Source: Sabethes cyaneus
Lineage: Eukaryota; Arthropoda; Insecta; Diptera; Culicidae
Length of the DNA stretch: 64,000 bases
Direction of reading: 5' to 3'
NCBI RefSeq assembly: GCF_943734655.1
Contig: NC_071354.1
Location: 162,151,142 to 162,215,141, forward strand
Shown here: piece after piece, positions 8,621-20,150 of the stretch
Layout: each line of letters begins with the position of its first letter
How positions within the stretch are numbered: position 1 is the first letter of the stretch
Translations under genes and position numbers: made by a program
The notes under the pieces: generated by a model
What the model saw: only the letters and a program-made list of their open reading frames with translations
Told to the model about the DNA's origin: nothing
Database searches by the model: none

Positions 8621-10958
8621 CGTATGTTCCTTATAGAATCGAAAACTACTGAACCAATCGGCATGAAAATATGCATGTAGAGGTTTTTTGGGGCCAGGAA
8701 AGGTTTTAGTGATGGTTAGAAACCCCTCCCCCCACTAAGAGGGGGGGCTCCCATACAAATGAAACACAAATTTCTGCATAACTCGACAACTAATCAAGCA
8801 AATAGAACAAAATTTGGCATGTGGGTTTTTTTCGGTGACAAGAATTTATTCTATGGTAAATTGAGACCCCTCCCCTCTTTATAAGGGGAATTATAACTCC
8901 TCTCTTCTTTAAAAGGGGGGGGGGGGGGCTTCCATACAAATTTTCTCATAACTCGAGAACTAATCAAGCAAATGGAACCAAATTTGGCATGTGAAGGTTT
9001 TCGATGGCAAGAATATTTTATATAGTAAATTAGGAACCCTCCCCACTTTAAGAGGGGGGGCTCCTGTACCAAAGAAACACAATTTTCCTCATAACTCGAG
9101 AAGTAATTAAGCAAATGGAACCAAATTTGGCATGTGAGTGTTTTTGGAGACAAAAATTTTTTCTAAGATGAATTGGGACCCCTCCCCGTTTTAGGAGGGG
9201 GGGATCCTATACACATGAAATACAAATTTCCTCATAACTGAAGAACTAATCAAGCAAATGGAACAAAATTTGGCATGTGGGTTTTTTTCGGTGACAAGAA
9301 TTTATTCTATGGTAAATTGAGACCCCTCCCCTCTTTATAAGGGGAATTATAACTCCTCTCTTCTTTAAAAGGGGGGGGGGGCTTCCATACAAATTTTCTC
9401 ATAACTCGAGAACTAATCAAGCAAATGGAACCAAATTTGGCATGTGAAGGTTTTCGATGGCAAGAATATTTTATATAGTAAATTAGGAACCCTCCCCACT
9501 TTAAGAGGGGGGGCTCCTGTACCAAAGAAACACAATTTTCCTCATAACTCGAGAAGTAATTAAGCAAATGGAACCAAATTTGGCATGTGAGTGTTTTTGG
9601 AGACAAAAATTTTTTCTAAGATGAATTGGGACCCCTCCCCGTTTTAGGAGGGGGGGATCCTATACACATGAAATACAAATTTCCTCATAACTGAAGAACT
9701 AATCAAGCAAATGGAACAAAATTTGGCATGTGAAAGTTTTCGAGGGCAAGAATATTTTCTATGGTAAATAAGGAACCCTCCCCACTTTAAGAGGGGGGGC
9801 TCCTATACAAACGATATACAAATTTCCTCATAACTCGAGAACTAATCAAGCAAATGTAACAAAATTTGGCACGTGGGTGTTTTTGGAGACAAAATTTTTT
9901 TCTATGATGAACTGGGACCCCTCCTCACTTTAGGAGGGGGGGCTCCTATACAAATGAAATTCAAATTTCCTCATAACTCGAGAACTAATCAAGCAAATAG
10001 AACCAAATTTGGCATGTGAAGGTTTCTGGAGGCAAAAATATTTTCTATGGTGAATTAGGACCCCTCCCAACTTTAAGAGGGGGTGCTTCTACACAAATGA
10101 AATACAAATTTGCTCATAATTCGAGACCTAATCAAGCAAATGGAACCATATTTGGCATGTGGGTGTTTTTAGAGGCAACCATTTTTTCTATGATGAATTA
10201 GGACCCCTTACCTTTTTAAAAGGGGGGGCTCTCATACAAACGAAATACAAATTTCCTCATAACTCTAGAACTAATCAAGCAAATGGAACCAAATTTATCA
10301 TGTGAGTGTTTTTGTGGGCAAGAATATTTTCTATTGTATATTTTCTATGGATTTCCCCACTTTAAGAGGAGGGGGGCTCCTATACAAATGAAAAACAAAT
10401 TTCCTCATAACTCGAGAACTAATCGATCAAATGGAACCAAATTTGGCATGTGGGAGTTTTAGATGGCAGAAATTTTTTCTATGGTGAATTACGTCCGCTT
10501 CCCCTTTTAAGAGGGGAGCTCCCATACAAATGAAATTCAAATTTCCTTATAACTTGAGAACTAATCAAGCAAATGGAACCAAATTTGGCATGTGGGAGAT
10601 TTTGGAGTCTTGAATTTATTTTACGATAGTTAGAGACCTCTCACCCCTGTGGTAGGGGGATATGGACTCTCATACAAATAAAACAGAAATTTTTGCGAAA
10701 CTCAAAAACTAATCGAACTCGAGAAATTCGAGACTCTTGCATAAAACATTAGTCAATACAAGACCACAAAAACTATCTATAGTAACAGGATCATTCAGGA
10801 CGAGACGATCGCGAGTGTTGCCGGTGACCCGCCGTCGGAAGCGCCGCCCACTGGGGGGCTTGCAAAACTCGAGAATGTGACAAAGATCATCCGAGATTCA
10901 TGATTTATGTACAACACAGGTTAATTTGTGGCAATACGAAGTTTGTCGGGTCATCTAG
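8549..10958 (+). mobile_element. Helitron-like element 2, directly abutting element 1
   Basis: The second element starts TCTATACCTATAAAG on the base after the CTAG of element 1 and ends GTCGGGTCATCTAG before a T. It has the same order of parts: TCTG microsatellite (about 8574-8620), module array, a piece containing CACCCCTGTGGTAGGGGG, the GC-rich GTTGCCGGTGACCCGCC piece and the conserved tail. Head-to-tail arrangement without spacer is a known outcome of rolling-circle transposition, but unequal exchange could also produce it. Confidence 0.6.
8740..10620 (+). repeat. Module array of element 2, with a 456-bp higher-order duplication
   Basis: Thirteen or so modules are present. Positions 8811-9266 and 9267-9722 are nearly identical, differing chiefly in the length of one G-run, and are offset by 456 bp (three modules). 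Other modules differ at many sites, so this duplication is much younger than the array itself. Confidence 0.88.
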
Positions 10959-11072
10959 TATAATATATTTTTTAGTGATGCAGTAACTCAATGTCTTCAC
11001 ATTCAACTATAAAGCATCTGCGGCAATAGTGTTTTGCAAAATAAATTCTTCTTTCTTCTGATCCAGTGTCGA

Positions 11073-12880
11073 ATCGCACTTTTACCCCACTAGCGGGGCA
11101 AAAGTCCAAACACCGCGGGGCAAAAGTGCGAAGCTCGACTACATGAAATTAGCACAACAGTAGCTAACAAAACCATATTATCGTCAATCTGCGGTATTTT
11201 TCGGTAAGGAATACATATTCTCAATTTGCACCTTTCCTATTATGCGCTGGTGTATTGCAGCCTCCGTTAGATCGAAACTTTTCCAAACGTTTGTTTTTTG
11301 TTTCATCAGCGAAAAAACATTGTTTTCCTTCGGCCAACATCTGAAGAGCACACAGTTTTTCTCCAATTCTAGTATCTGTAATGTAGTGCCTAAAGCTGTA
11401 AATAATTAGATATACATTTTTGCCTCGTCCATAAATCGCACTTTTGCACCGTCCGTGAATCGCACTTTTACCCCGCTAGGCGCTTGACGGGGTTAGATTA
11501 AATTTCGGAAAAGCGAAATATATTTTGTAAATTTTTTTTCACCGTATTTTCAAAACAGATATGTGAGTGATGTAAAACGCTGCCATAACAACAAGTTTTC
11601 AACAAGTATCGATATCGTCTCTTGATATCGTATCTGCCGTATAACGAAAAATTACATCAAAACCGCCCTAAAATTATATTTGCACATAACTCAGCAACAA
11701 TGCTTCGTAAGCAACCAAAGTTTACGTTAAATTCAAGCTGTCAAAATAGTCACCCATCCATGTCAATGTAGTCAATTTAATCCGAATCTACACCGATAAT
11801 TCATTGAATCGCACTTTTACCCACATCGCACAATGGGTCAATATATACAGAAATTAACTTTTTTGTTTTAGGTGCGAAATAAACAGTCTCTAAGGAAAAG
11901 TGGTAGAGGACGTTATTTAAAGAGTATTTGGTGAAGGAAGAAATTTTCTATTCCTTAAGGGAAAAAAGATATTGAGCTACACAATAACAAACCCCCTTAA
12001 TATCAGTTTTCCTAATTTTACTTGCTTATTTCCGTTTCTACGTAGTTTCGAGGTTTAGTAAAGTTTAAGATATAGTAAAAATACATCTTTTTGCTGAAGA
12101 GAGCATAGCTCTAACCTTATGGGATTGTGAGCTGTTACAGTTTTCATATAATTTTATAATCAATTTTAAGGTGATTTATTTCAAAAAGGCGCAAGTATGC
12201 GCAGCCAACCTCAGCGACTTTAAGTATTGTAATGTAGTGCCTTTCATTTCGTGTATATGTCACGGTGGAACACGGTGGAACATTTGAGCAAACTGCGACT
12301 GAAATATCACGTTTTACGCCTGAAAAATTACATAAAATAACATAATAGACCAATACAAATGGCATAGACCCGTTTAAAATAAAAATAAATTTAATAACAT
12401 ATGATTTAAAAATTCAATGATACTATATTTCTAAATAACTGTTCATTTCTTCATCGTTAGCTTCGGAGAAGTCAAGAGTACCGTTTCCCGTTTGCTGCTA
12501 CAAAATGTTCAAGGTGCATAGGTATTAGTCATCATATATGTTGTATGTTATTGCTAATTGCATACGCTTATGTTCACAGAGTATCTACAAATCAAGATAT
12601 ATTTAACCGCTCAATGCTATCATCTGATCCGATAATTTCAATAGCGGGTAAGAACACAAAACGGAAGAAAATGCCATTTAGTGAAGCAGGAAGCAGCACT
12701 GAAGCTATTGCGTGAACCAGACTCTTCCGAAGCTTAATTTTTTTTAAATAAAAAAATACATTAAAAACCAAGAAACTTTTGCGAAGACACTAGTGCAGAG
12801 AACTTAATAGTTTCGCCGCAAAAGCTGATGTCCGCCTATTTTTGAAGCCGTCCCACTGTGCATCGTACTTTTACCCCTCC
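11073..12880. repeat. Recurrent TCGCACTTTTACCCC motif
   Basis: The motif TCGCACTTTTRCCCC occurs on the plus strand near 11073, 11435, 11458, 11809 and (as TCGTACTTTTACCCC) 12862. It occurs once in the opposite direction near 11110, where GCGGGGCAAAAGTGCGA mirrors the first copy. The first pair makes a hairpin of about 58 bp. Between copies the DNA is AT-rich and shows no gene. The region may be a decayed transposon with subterminal repeats. Confidence 0.6.
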
Positions 12881-15660
12881 TTACTCTATATGTTACACTG
12901 TATTTTCATATCAAGTGGAACCAATAATTGTCTACTACATCCAGCAACCAACTATGCCTCAAAAAGTAGTTTAATTAAGAACTGCTCCTTTATTTCTTCA
13001 TCCAAAAAAGTAGTTGTTCCTAGCTTCTAGAAGCGTTCACTTGTAGCTTTTGTAGGGCAAAATATATCATGAATTAGATTAGGTATGACGGACATGGCTA
13101 CAATCCGCTCAAAACAGTTAAATAATCAGAATAAAATTAACACAAAAACAAACATTAATACCATTTGCTGTTTACGCCAACTACTTTTATTTTCATGTGC
13201 ATTGCTTAGTTTTACGTTCTACTATGGCTATGAAACGACATTCTAATTTATTTTGTTTTTACAATATTTGGCAGAAAGTCATGTTCATGAAAAAACGGCC
13301 AACATGTTTCGTTCTTCTTAATGCGTGTATTCCCAATTCGAATATAAAATTTAAAAAAAAATTATACGTCGAAAATAAAAAAGAACTTCTTAATGACTGA
13401 CGTCAACAGCATATTAGGAACCCTTTTCCTCTTTACGTGTTCAACCCTGTGTATTATTATTTTTTTGATATGATATGTGAACAACCAGTGTGATGAATGA
13501 TTCATATAAAACTGTACTTCGAGAACTAATTACTAAATCTACTCACCGTCGTCGTATCATTCACAGCCATCCTTAGTAACGGCGTGGCGGTGTCGAAGTT
13601 TCCACTGCGATAAGCCGACTGGTATTCCCGCTGGTGTACTTGTCGGTGGCCTAAGGTTAATCCGTAGTCGTGTTTCGCGCAACCCCAGCATCATCGCACG
13701 AAGAATCACCCAAAGCTGGTACAACAAATTGCCTCTGTCGATACCTTGGGCAGCTATCTCAGCGAATCAATGTACCTTCCCGTCTCTTCTTCGTATTTGT
13801 TTTTTGTTTTCAATACATCTTCACCTCCAGCATGCTGCAAGCATTTTGTTTGCTCAGGTTGGAAAATATGAACGAACAAAAGCTGCAACCACTTGAAATC
13901 AAATTCTAAACACACTTGTTTATTCTGCTCTCCTGCCACTACCTCACTTTGCAAAACACGCTATAGTAAACTTTATATAACGAAACAACTTTTTTACCGC
14001 ATCTCCCGTCAGCAGTTTTGCGTTTCTCATCCCCGACCGACCAGTGACCGGTGCGATGACGGTGGTTGGTACTTGATGATGTGATATCCACTAGACTAGA
14101 GGTACATATCTATACCTATAACCGTATCTTACACCAACCGGCACGGCACAGCCATACAGTAGTTGAACAATGTTCACTCAAACTGACCCTACCGCATCGC
14201 AAGCACACGGTAGCGCCAACTCTTGAGACCCGAGCGAGCAGTAACAACAATTATTCCATAATCAAACAACTTGGTCGTTCGTCTGTGGTTTGTGTTCCAC
14301 TTCTACACTTCATCTAACGCTTGGATTCGGTTCACTTTTGTTATTATTTTCAGATTATTTGGCTTTTGTAATCTTTTTTTTGCGTTTTTTCCCATCCATT
14401 CTCTGTTTGCCATTCGACATCTCTCGGTACGGCACGCTAACTAGCTTACTTCAGCACAGTGCAGTGTACATACGGTTGAATTTACGCGCAACCACTTCCC
14501 AACCAAACAGTTGAATAATGCACCGCAGCAAACCAATAGTAGTAACATCTTATCACACAATCGAAAATTTGGCCAATGTCCAATAAACCCTGCTCCGATC
14601 AATTCCGGGTACGTCATTACATTCGGATGGGCTACTTTTGGTTTATAGCATTAAATAATCACAATATTCTATGTTCATTATTTTTAATCTGCCTACTGTA
14701 ACCACAATTTCCGCACCATACTCCATCAGTTTATGCGATCATTGTTCTTTTCTAGTCGCAGAGCTCCCTCAGCCATCCACTTATACTCCTCATATATATA
14801 CCTATGTATAAAGCGCGGACTAAGCTAGTGTGTGGAGTTCATCATCTAGATTCTAGAGCAAAGGAAACCACAGTAAATTCTGGTTCGCACTGAAACCACA
14901 TTGGCTGAACCGTTTGAACAATGCCACTGAAAGCGAGCTCGAAATCATTACACGTCGACAGGCTGAAAAGCGTTATTCTTTTTTCTTTTTTTCGTGGGTG
15001 TAATTTTCCAGAGCAAATTTAATGTTCCATTAGGTTGGGATTACCTTGTGAAGCACTTGCTGCATTGTAGGTACGGCACGGTTTGTGTCGTCATACGATT
15101 GTGTCTACAATATCACTAGGTTGCACAGGCACAGCACCGGAACAGCAGTTAGGAACTGCCATGTAGTAGCTCATAGTCGTACGATTATCAAATGGAGTGC
15201 GATAAAGCCTGTGAGTAGAATGGGTTTTTTTGTAACTTCACGGTTGCGGCCTGTCCTCGAGGGAAAAATGCGGTCCGACAAATGAAGCAAGGTATGTGGT
15301 TGACAAAAAAAAAGGATTTTGGTGCTTGTGGACCGGAATAGTTTGTCCATGTTTTGAAAAGAACATGAAATATTTGTTTGATGTTTTCGTCTACCTGTTA
15401 TAGTTTCGAAAACGAAACACAATCCATTAGAGCTAAATGGATAGTAAGCAAAAAGGAGTGAAAAAACTGTAATGTCTCACAAAGTCACAATAATAATAAT
15501 CCTTAAAAAACGACAAAATCCTTTAAGTTCAGTCGAAAATATAATAAATAAAAAACACACACTTTTGAATACTCATAAAAAAGCTGTAACAATTAAGTGC
15601 ATACAAGTATAAGCAACATTGATATGAATATGATATGAAGATACTATATACTGCGCTGAT
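12881..15660. other. Unannotated, mostly single-copy-looking DNA
   Basis: No protein motif, RNA gene or repeat was recognised. Short open frames around 13670-14510 are not supported by splice structure or recognisable domains. The stretch 13500-14900 is less AT-rich than its surroundings, and a TATAAA-like string (GTATAAAGCGCGG) lies near 14804. It could hold non-coding exon or promoter sequence, but nothing here proves it. Confidence 0.4.
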
Positions 15661-15666
15661 GTCCTA

Positions 15667-16712
15667 ATAACGGGTGGCAACTAAAATTTTGGAATTTTTT
15701 TCTCAAGCAGTCAAAAAAAGACAAAGATACATGAAGAAGATCTGATTTACCGAAATTAAAGATACATTATCCATTGTTGAAAAAAATGTACATTTGAAAA
15801 CGGTCCGTAATCGGCTGTAAGGCGAAGCTTTCGTTTGACGTTAGCGTTGTGCGGCCGTCAAGTCAACTTTGCGAATGCATCTCTTGATTCTACCAATCAA
15901 CTGTTTGCAATTCGTGGTTCTCCAGTTATTATTGTACACCAAGGATATCAAAATCCCCAAGAAATCTTCGATTCGGCGCACTGAGACAGATTTTACGGGT
16001 CGTGGTTTTTGGGTAAAAATGGAATCGAATGGGTATACAGGAACGATTGTGCTTTTTGGCGTAATGCCATAATGCTTTTTATTTTCCGTCACCGTAACAA
16101 TTTTGATAATATGTTTCATTGATATTTTTCGGTGAAATAAAACCCTTCTTTTCTCGATCTGCGTAACGTTTCTGGCTACTATGCTTCGCCTATCGTCAGA
16201 CGCCAATGCCATGATGCTCTATCCGACCAAAACACGTATTGTCCATCTGCATGATGTTTCTGTAGAAACGGGATCATAATTTTCTTCAAACATTCGTCTG
16301 GTGCATCTTAATTGATAGCCAAACCAGCGGGCCTGTTGTTGAACCAACGAGAAAGAGAACGATGTCCTTCTGCGTCCATAATTTTAGCTGGTCTTCCACT
16401 ACTTTGCTTGCGAATAGTTGTTGGGCATCTTAGGATATGGTAAACAGACGAAGCCGCAACATATTTGCTTTTTAAATGTTGTACCGTATACTTTTTGCCG
16501 AGATTTCTGTTGCAGTTCGTATAAGTGCACAACGCGCTCCCGAAATGCTTCTTGTTTCGACGCCATTTTTAGCAAAACTGGGCTAGCATAAACAAAACAA
16601 AAAATATTGACAAACAAAGGAGAGAGAGCTAACACATACATACTCTAATTCCTCTCTGAGCTCGTTTGTTGTTGAACATAAGGACCGAGAAAAAATTCCA
16701 AAATTCCGTTAA
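15667..16712 (-). pseudogene. Tc1/mariner-type transposon with broken transposase (rosa/DD41D-like)
   Basis: Inverted ends are visible: TTTTGGAATTTTTTTCTC near 15688 and its mirror GAGAAAAAATTCCAAAA near 16688. Inside, on the minus strand, the transposase starts MASKQEAFRERVVHLYELQ (16563). It continues in another frame with KKYTVQHLKSKYVAAS and SGRPAKIMDAEG, and further on shows FLQKHHADGQYVFW, then RRIEDFLGI and VYNNNW. Several frameshifts and an internal rearrangement make it non-functional. The RRIEDF block resembles the third catalytic site of DD41D (rosa) elements; that assignment is from memory of the family. Confidence 0.7.
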
Positions 16713-17427
16713 CTCTTTTAAATGTTTTAAGTTTACATTAACAATCTTGATAGTTGCAATGTGTAGAGATATGGACTATAATATCTAATTAAAAATATGT
16801 GTATTAAAAGTCGGCCAACATTTGAGTATATTTGTTGCTTTGTGAACTTATCCACGGTGCCTAATTCTACGTATTTCTTTAAACATTTGAAGGCACACCA
16901 GAAATGTGGTTTTAGCCATTACCATAATTAAGTCCATGATCCAATGTTCCTCTTATGGGCATAGGAATATTAAATTTTTTTGGTTCATTTTGAATATTTT
17001 GCTCTCGATAGCGTGAAGAATTAATTGCTTTGGGTTTTCTGCATTATATACATCTCGGCTGGGACAGGCTGTTGAAATCAACAAGATCGTATCAATCGCC
17101 CTGCAATTGTCCTGTATCTAACAGCTGGCTGCGAAGTCTGTCGTATAAAAACAGAAGGCCAAGTTTCGATAACGGAATGTAGCACCTAGGGTTTGCTTTT
17201 CCCTTTTTTGCATTATTAATATCACACTTTAGACTCATTTTAAAAATTGTACTTTCATAATATTATGGAAAGTGTTTACTTTTTTCACATTTTCTTTTCA
17301 GGATTTGTTATTTAATAAATTATTTCTGGTCTTTGGTACTACCGTGAATAGTGACATTCAACAGATATTTATAAACAGAACAATGCTCAAATTTATGCAT
17401 AACGTCAAAAAAATGGGAGTGCGATGT
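16713..17427. other. AT-rich DNA, nothing recognised
   Basis: No gene, inverted repeat or known element could be identified in this stretch. Confidence 0.4.
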
Positions 17428-17700
17428 TATTAGGCCTAATAGACATTGGGCATAATGGACGATAGGCATAATGGATGATAGGCATAATGGTCGTCAGGCA
17501 TCATTTACAAAACTTTGCTTTCCATCAAATACCAACTTGAGCTAATCATCGTCTCGTCATAATACAAATAGAACCAGACCGCCCATTTAGCATAAAGTAA
17601 TTTGGCATAATGTTGTTTGGCATAACGCCATTTGCCATAAAACATTGACCTAAATATAAGGGACCATTTGGCATAATTTTATAAAAAATATTGTATAATT
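17428..17700 (+). repeat. GGCATAATG-rich arm, left
   Basis: GGCATAATG or close variants occurs about seven times, spaced 12-25 bp, beginning GTTATTAGGCCTAATAGAC. The same kind of sequence appears reversed at 23592-23715. The first 70 bp of this arm align well with the reverse complement of the right arm, including TTGGGCATAA and GGCATAATGGAT. Confidence 0.75.
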
Positions 17701-17732
17701 TTTCATAGATGATTAAGGTCGAAACGGCCGCA

Positions 17733-17790
17733 GAGCGTGAGTGTTGCCGGTGTCCCGCCGTTGGAAGCACCAGCCACTGCGGAGATTCAG
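17733..17790 (+). repeat. Copy of the GC-rich piece from the Helitron-like elements
   Basis: GAGTGTTGCCGGTGTCCCGCC and the following GGAAGCACC match the GC-rich piece near the 3' end of both Helitron-like elements (8400-8455 and 10800-10855). Here it lies outside such an element, so either this is a remnant of one or the piece is a separate mobile unit. Confidence 0.6.
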
Positions 17791-18339
17791 TTACCACCCC
17801 GCAGAAATCACATCTATCTAGACTTATTCGTTCCCCCTGGAGTACCGAGCCGTATCGACTCACCGGGCTGGTACCAAATGGACTAAACACAAATGACCGA
17901 AATCTAAATGGCCGAACTGTCAAAAAGTCCAAGACTATATTCAATTGAAACACGAAAGGCCGACTTTCTACTTGACTAAATCTCACCGAAATCTTTTTTC
18001 TCGAATAAAAATGATAAAAGTACTTAATGTTTTAAGGTCATTGCTCAGCTGGGTAAGCTATCATAAATATAATCCATCCATATCAATAATTGAGTCCATT
18101 CAAAAGAACTTTATAAGATACGCTTACGTGTCCTACGGTGGTGATTTTAATATTAGTAAGGTTATCTATAAAGTTAGAATTAAGGCACTGATTTAGTAAA
18201 CAATCTGTGCATCTAAATGTTGAAGATGAATAAATAAGTAAACAGAAATAATTAAAGATATTTTCGGGGGTAGCTCAATACCTCCCCCCGCAGAAGCCAC
18301 CCATATTGAGGTGCAAGCATTTTGCTAGATTTACTAACT

Positions 18340-20150
18340 AGTTGGCGTTATACCCTTTTCTGATGTGGGATGTGGCAGACGTGCGATCCTTCGGGGGACC
18401 AAACGTCGACTTGAACCACTATTTAGTAGTAAACAAGATCCGCGCTCGGTTGCCCAATGTATTCAAATCAAAACCAACGAGGAAGATACGACTGAACATT
18501 CGGTGGTTATCAGCGGAAGGAGTTGCTGCTCGCAAAACTGATGAGCGTGCAGTCGAAGTACATCCACGATGCGATCAGTATTACAGCGCGAGAAGTGTAG
18601 GGCACTACTGCTGCAACCACTTCCAGTGATTGGTTTGACGCAGAGTTCCAACGAGTGACTGATGAGAAGAATCTAGCTAAAAGTCACATATTGGCTGCAA
18701 CTGAGACACGCCAGAGCAGAGAGAGGTGCCGAGATGCTAGAGCTGCCGAAAAGACACTTCACCGTCGTAAGAAACGCCTGCACTGGGATGGCGTTCTTGC
18801 GGAAGCGGTACGAGAGGCACGATACGAGAAGCTTTTTCAATACGATCAACGGAATCAGGAAGCGGACCGCCAACTACTATTATGTACAATGACAACGACG
18901 AAAACCTGATTACCGAAAGATTGGAGGTTGGCATTTTGAGGCATTGTGAACCAGATGGAGCGCTTAACAGAAACAGGATAACGATTGAGGATGATGGACA
19001 AGCAGTAGACCCACCAATTTTGGATGCGGTTAGAAAAGCACCGAGGGAGCAGAAAAATGGCAAAGCAGCTGGAAAAGACGGCATCCCCGCCGAACTTTTG
19101 AAACTCGGAAGCGAGGTATGGATGTACTGAGGAGGTACTACCAACGGACTGGTTGGAAGGTCTCATACGTCCTATTTACAAACAGGCCCATCGACTCGAA
19201 TGCAGCAATTACCGAGGCATTGCTCTCTGCAATTCTGCATATAAAAATCTCTCTTGCATCCTAGTTCTGAGACTGAGGCCGTTGCAGGAAACCTTTGTTG
19301 ACGAATACCAGTGTGGCTTTCGAGAGGGACGCTCCACGATGGACCAAATGTTCACCTTACGAGAAATCCTCGATAAATTTTGGGAATTCAACTCGCAGGC
19401 TCACTATTTGTTAATAGACTTTAAGGCAGCGTACGACTCAGTTGAACGAAATGAGCTGTGACAGATTATGTCTGAACATAGTTCAATCGTCAGGATAGCG
19501 GGTGAGACATCGGACTCGTTTGTTATGTTAGATGGTTGAGGCATTGCATTAGACGGTGCTATTTGAAGGGCAGGCATACAGTGAAGCGGTACCGTCATCA
19601 CGAAATCTCATATGCTCCTAGGGTTTACGGACGACATCGATATCATCGCTGTTGACAGTAGAGCTGTGGAAGAAGCGTACACGCGTCTTAAAAGGAAGCT
19701 ACGAGGATAGGCTTAACAAAACAAAATATATGGTGGCTGGTAGAGAACATGGTAGACCTTCGGGTGTTGGAACTGCGGTGGTGATATATGGAGATACTTT
19801 TGAAGTGGTCGACGAATTTGTTTACCTTGGTACGTTAGTGACATGTGACAAACGATGTGAGTCGTGAAGTAAAAAGGCAGATAGCGGCTGCCAACAGGGC
19901 CCTCTACGGATTAGGTAGCTAGCTGAGGTCCCGTAACATGTAACTTCGTACAAAACTCACGCTCTATAAGACGTTAATTCCCTCGGTAGGTACTTTACGG
20001 CCACGAAGCGTGAAGGTTGAGCGAGAGAGCGACTGACGAGCTCTTCGCGTTTTTGAGCGTAAGATCTTGCGATAAATTCTTGGCAGCATGTTAGATGATG
20101 GAGTATGGTGCAGGCACATGAATCATGAAATATGTCAAGAAAGTATACAA
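18340..20150 (+). pseudogene. Degenerate RTE-clade LINE, first tandem unit
   Basis: Reading along the plus strand gives the end of an endonuclease domain (VRSFGGPNVDLNHYLVV, where the expected SDH has become LNH). Then comes reverse transcriptase: KNGKAAGKDGIPAELLK (about 19055), LIRPIYKQAHRLECSNYRGI (19156), CGFREGRSTMDQMFTLREIL and IDFKAAYDSVERNEL. FTDDIDIIAVD follows near 19622, then FEVVDEFVYLGTLVTCD near 19800. Frameshifts and stops break it throughout. At 20150 the sequence jumps back to the equivalent of 18755, starting a second tandem unit. Confidence 0.88.

Noticed and set aside
2852..10201. Many 60-100 codon frames with ISSRVMRKFVF or ELGPLPTLRGG repeats
   Set aside because: They follow the 140-150 bp modules on both strands, change frame between modules and show no codon constraint.
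2840..10620. Regular direct repeats as a CRISPR array
   Set aside because: Unit length, degeneracy, G/C runs and the eukaryotic transposon context exclude it; there are no spacers and no cas genes.
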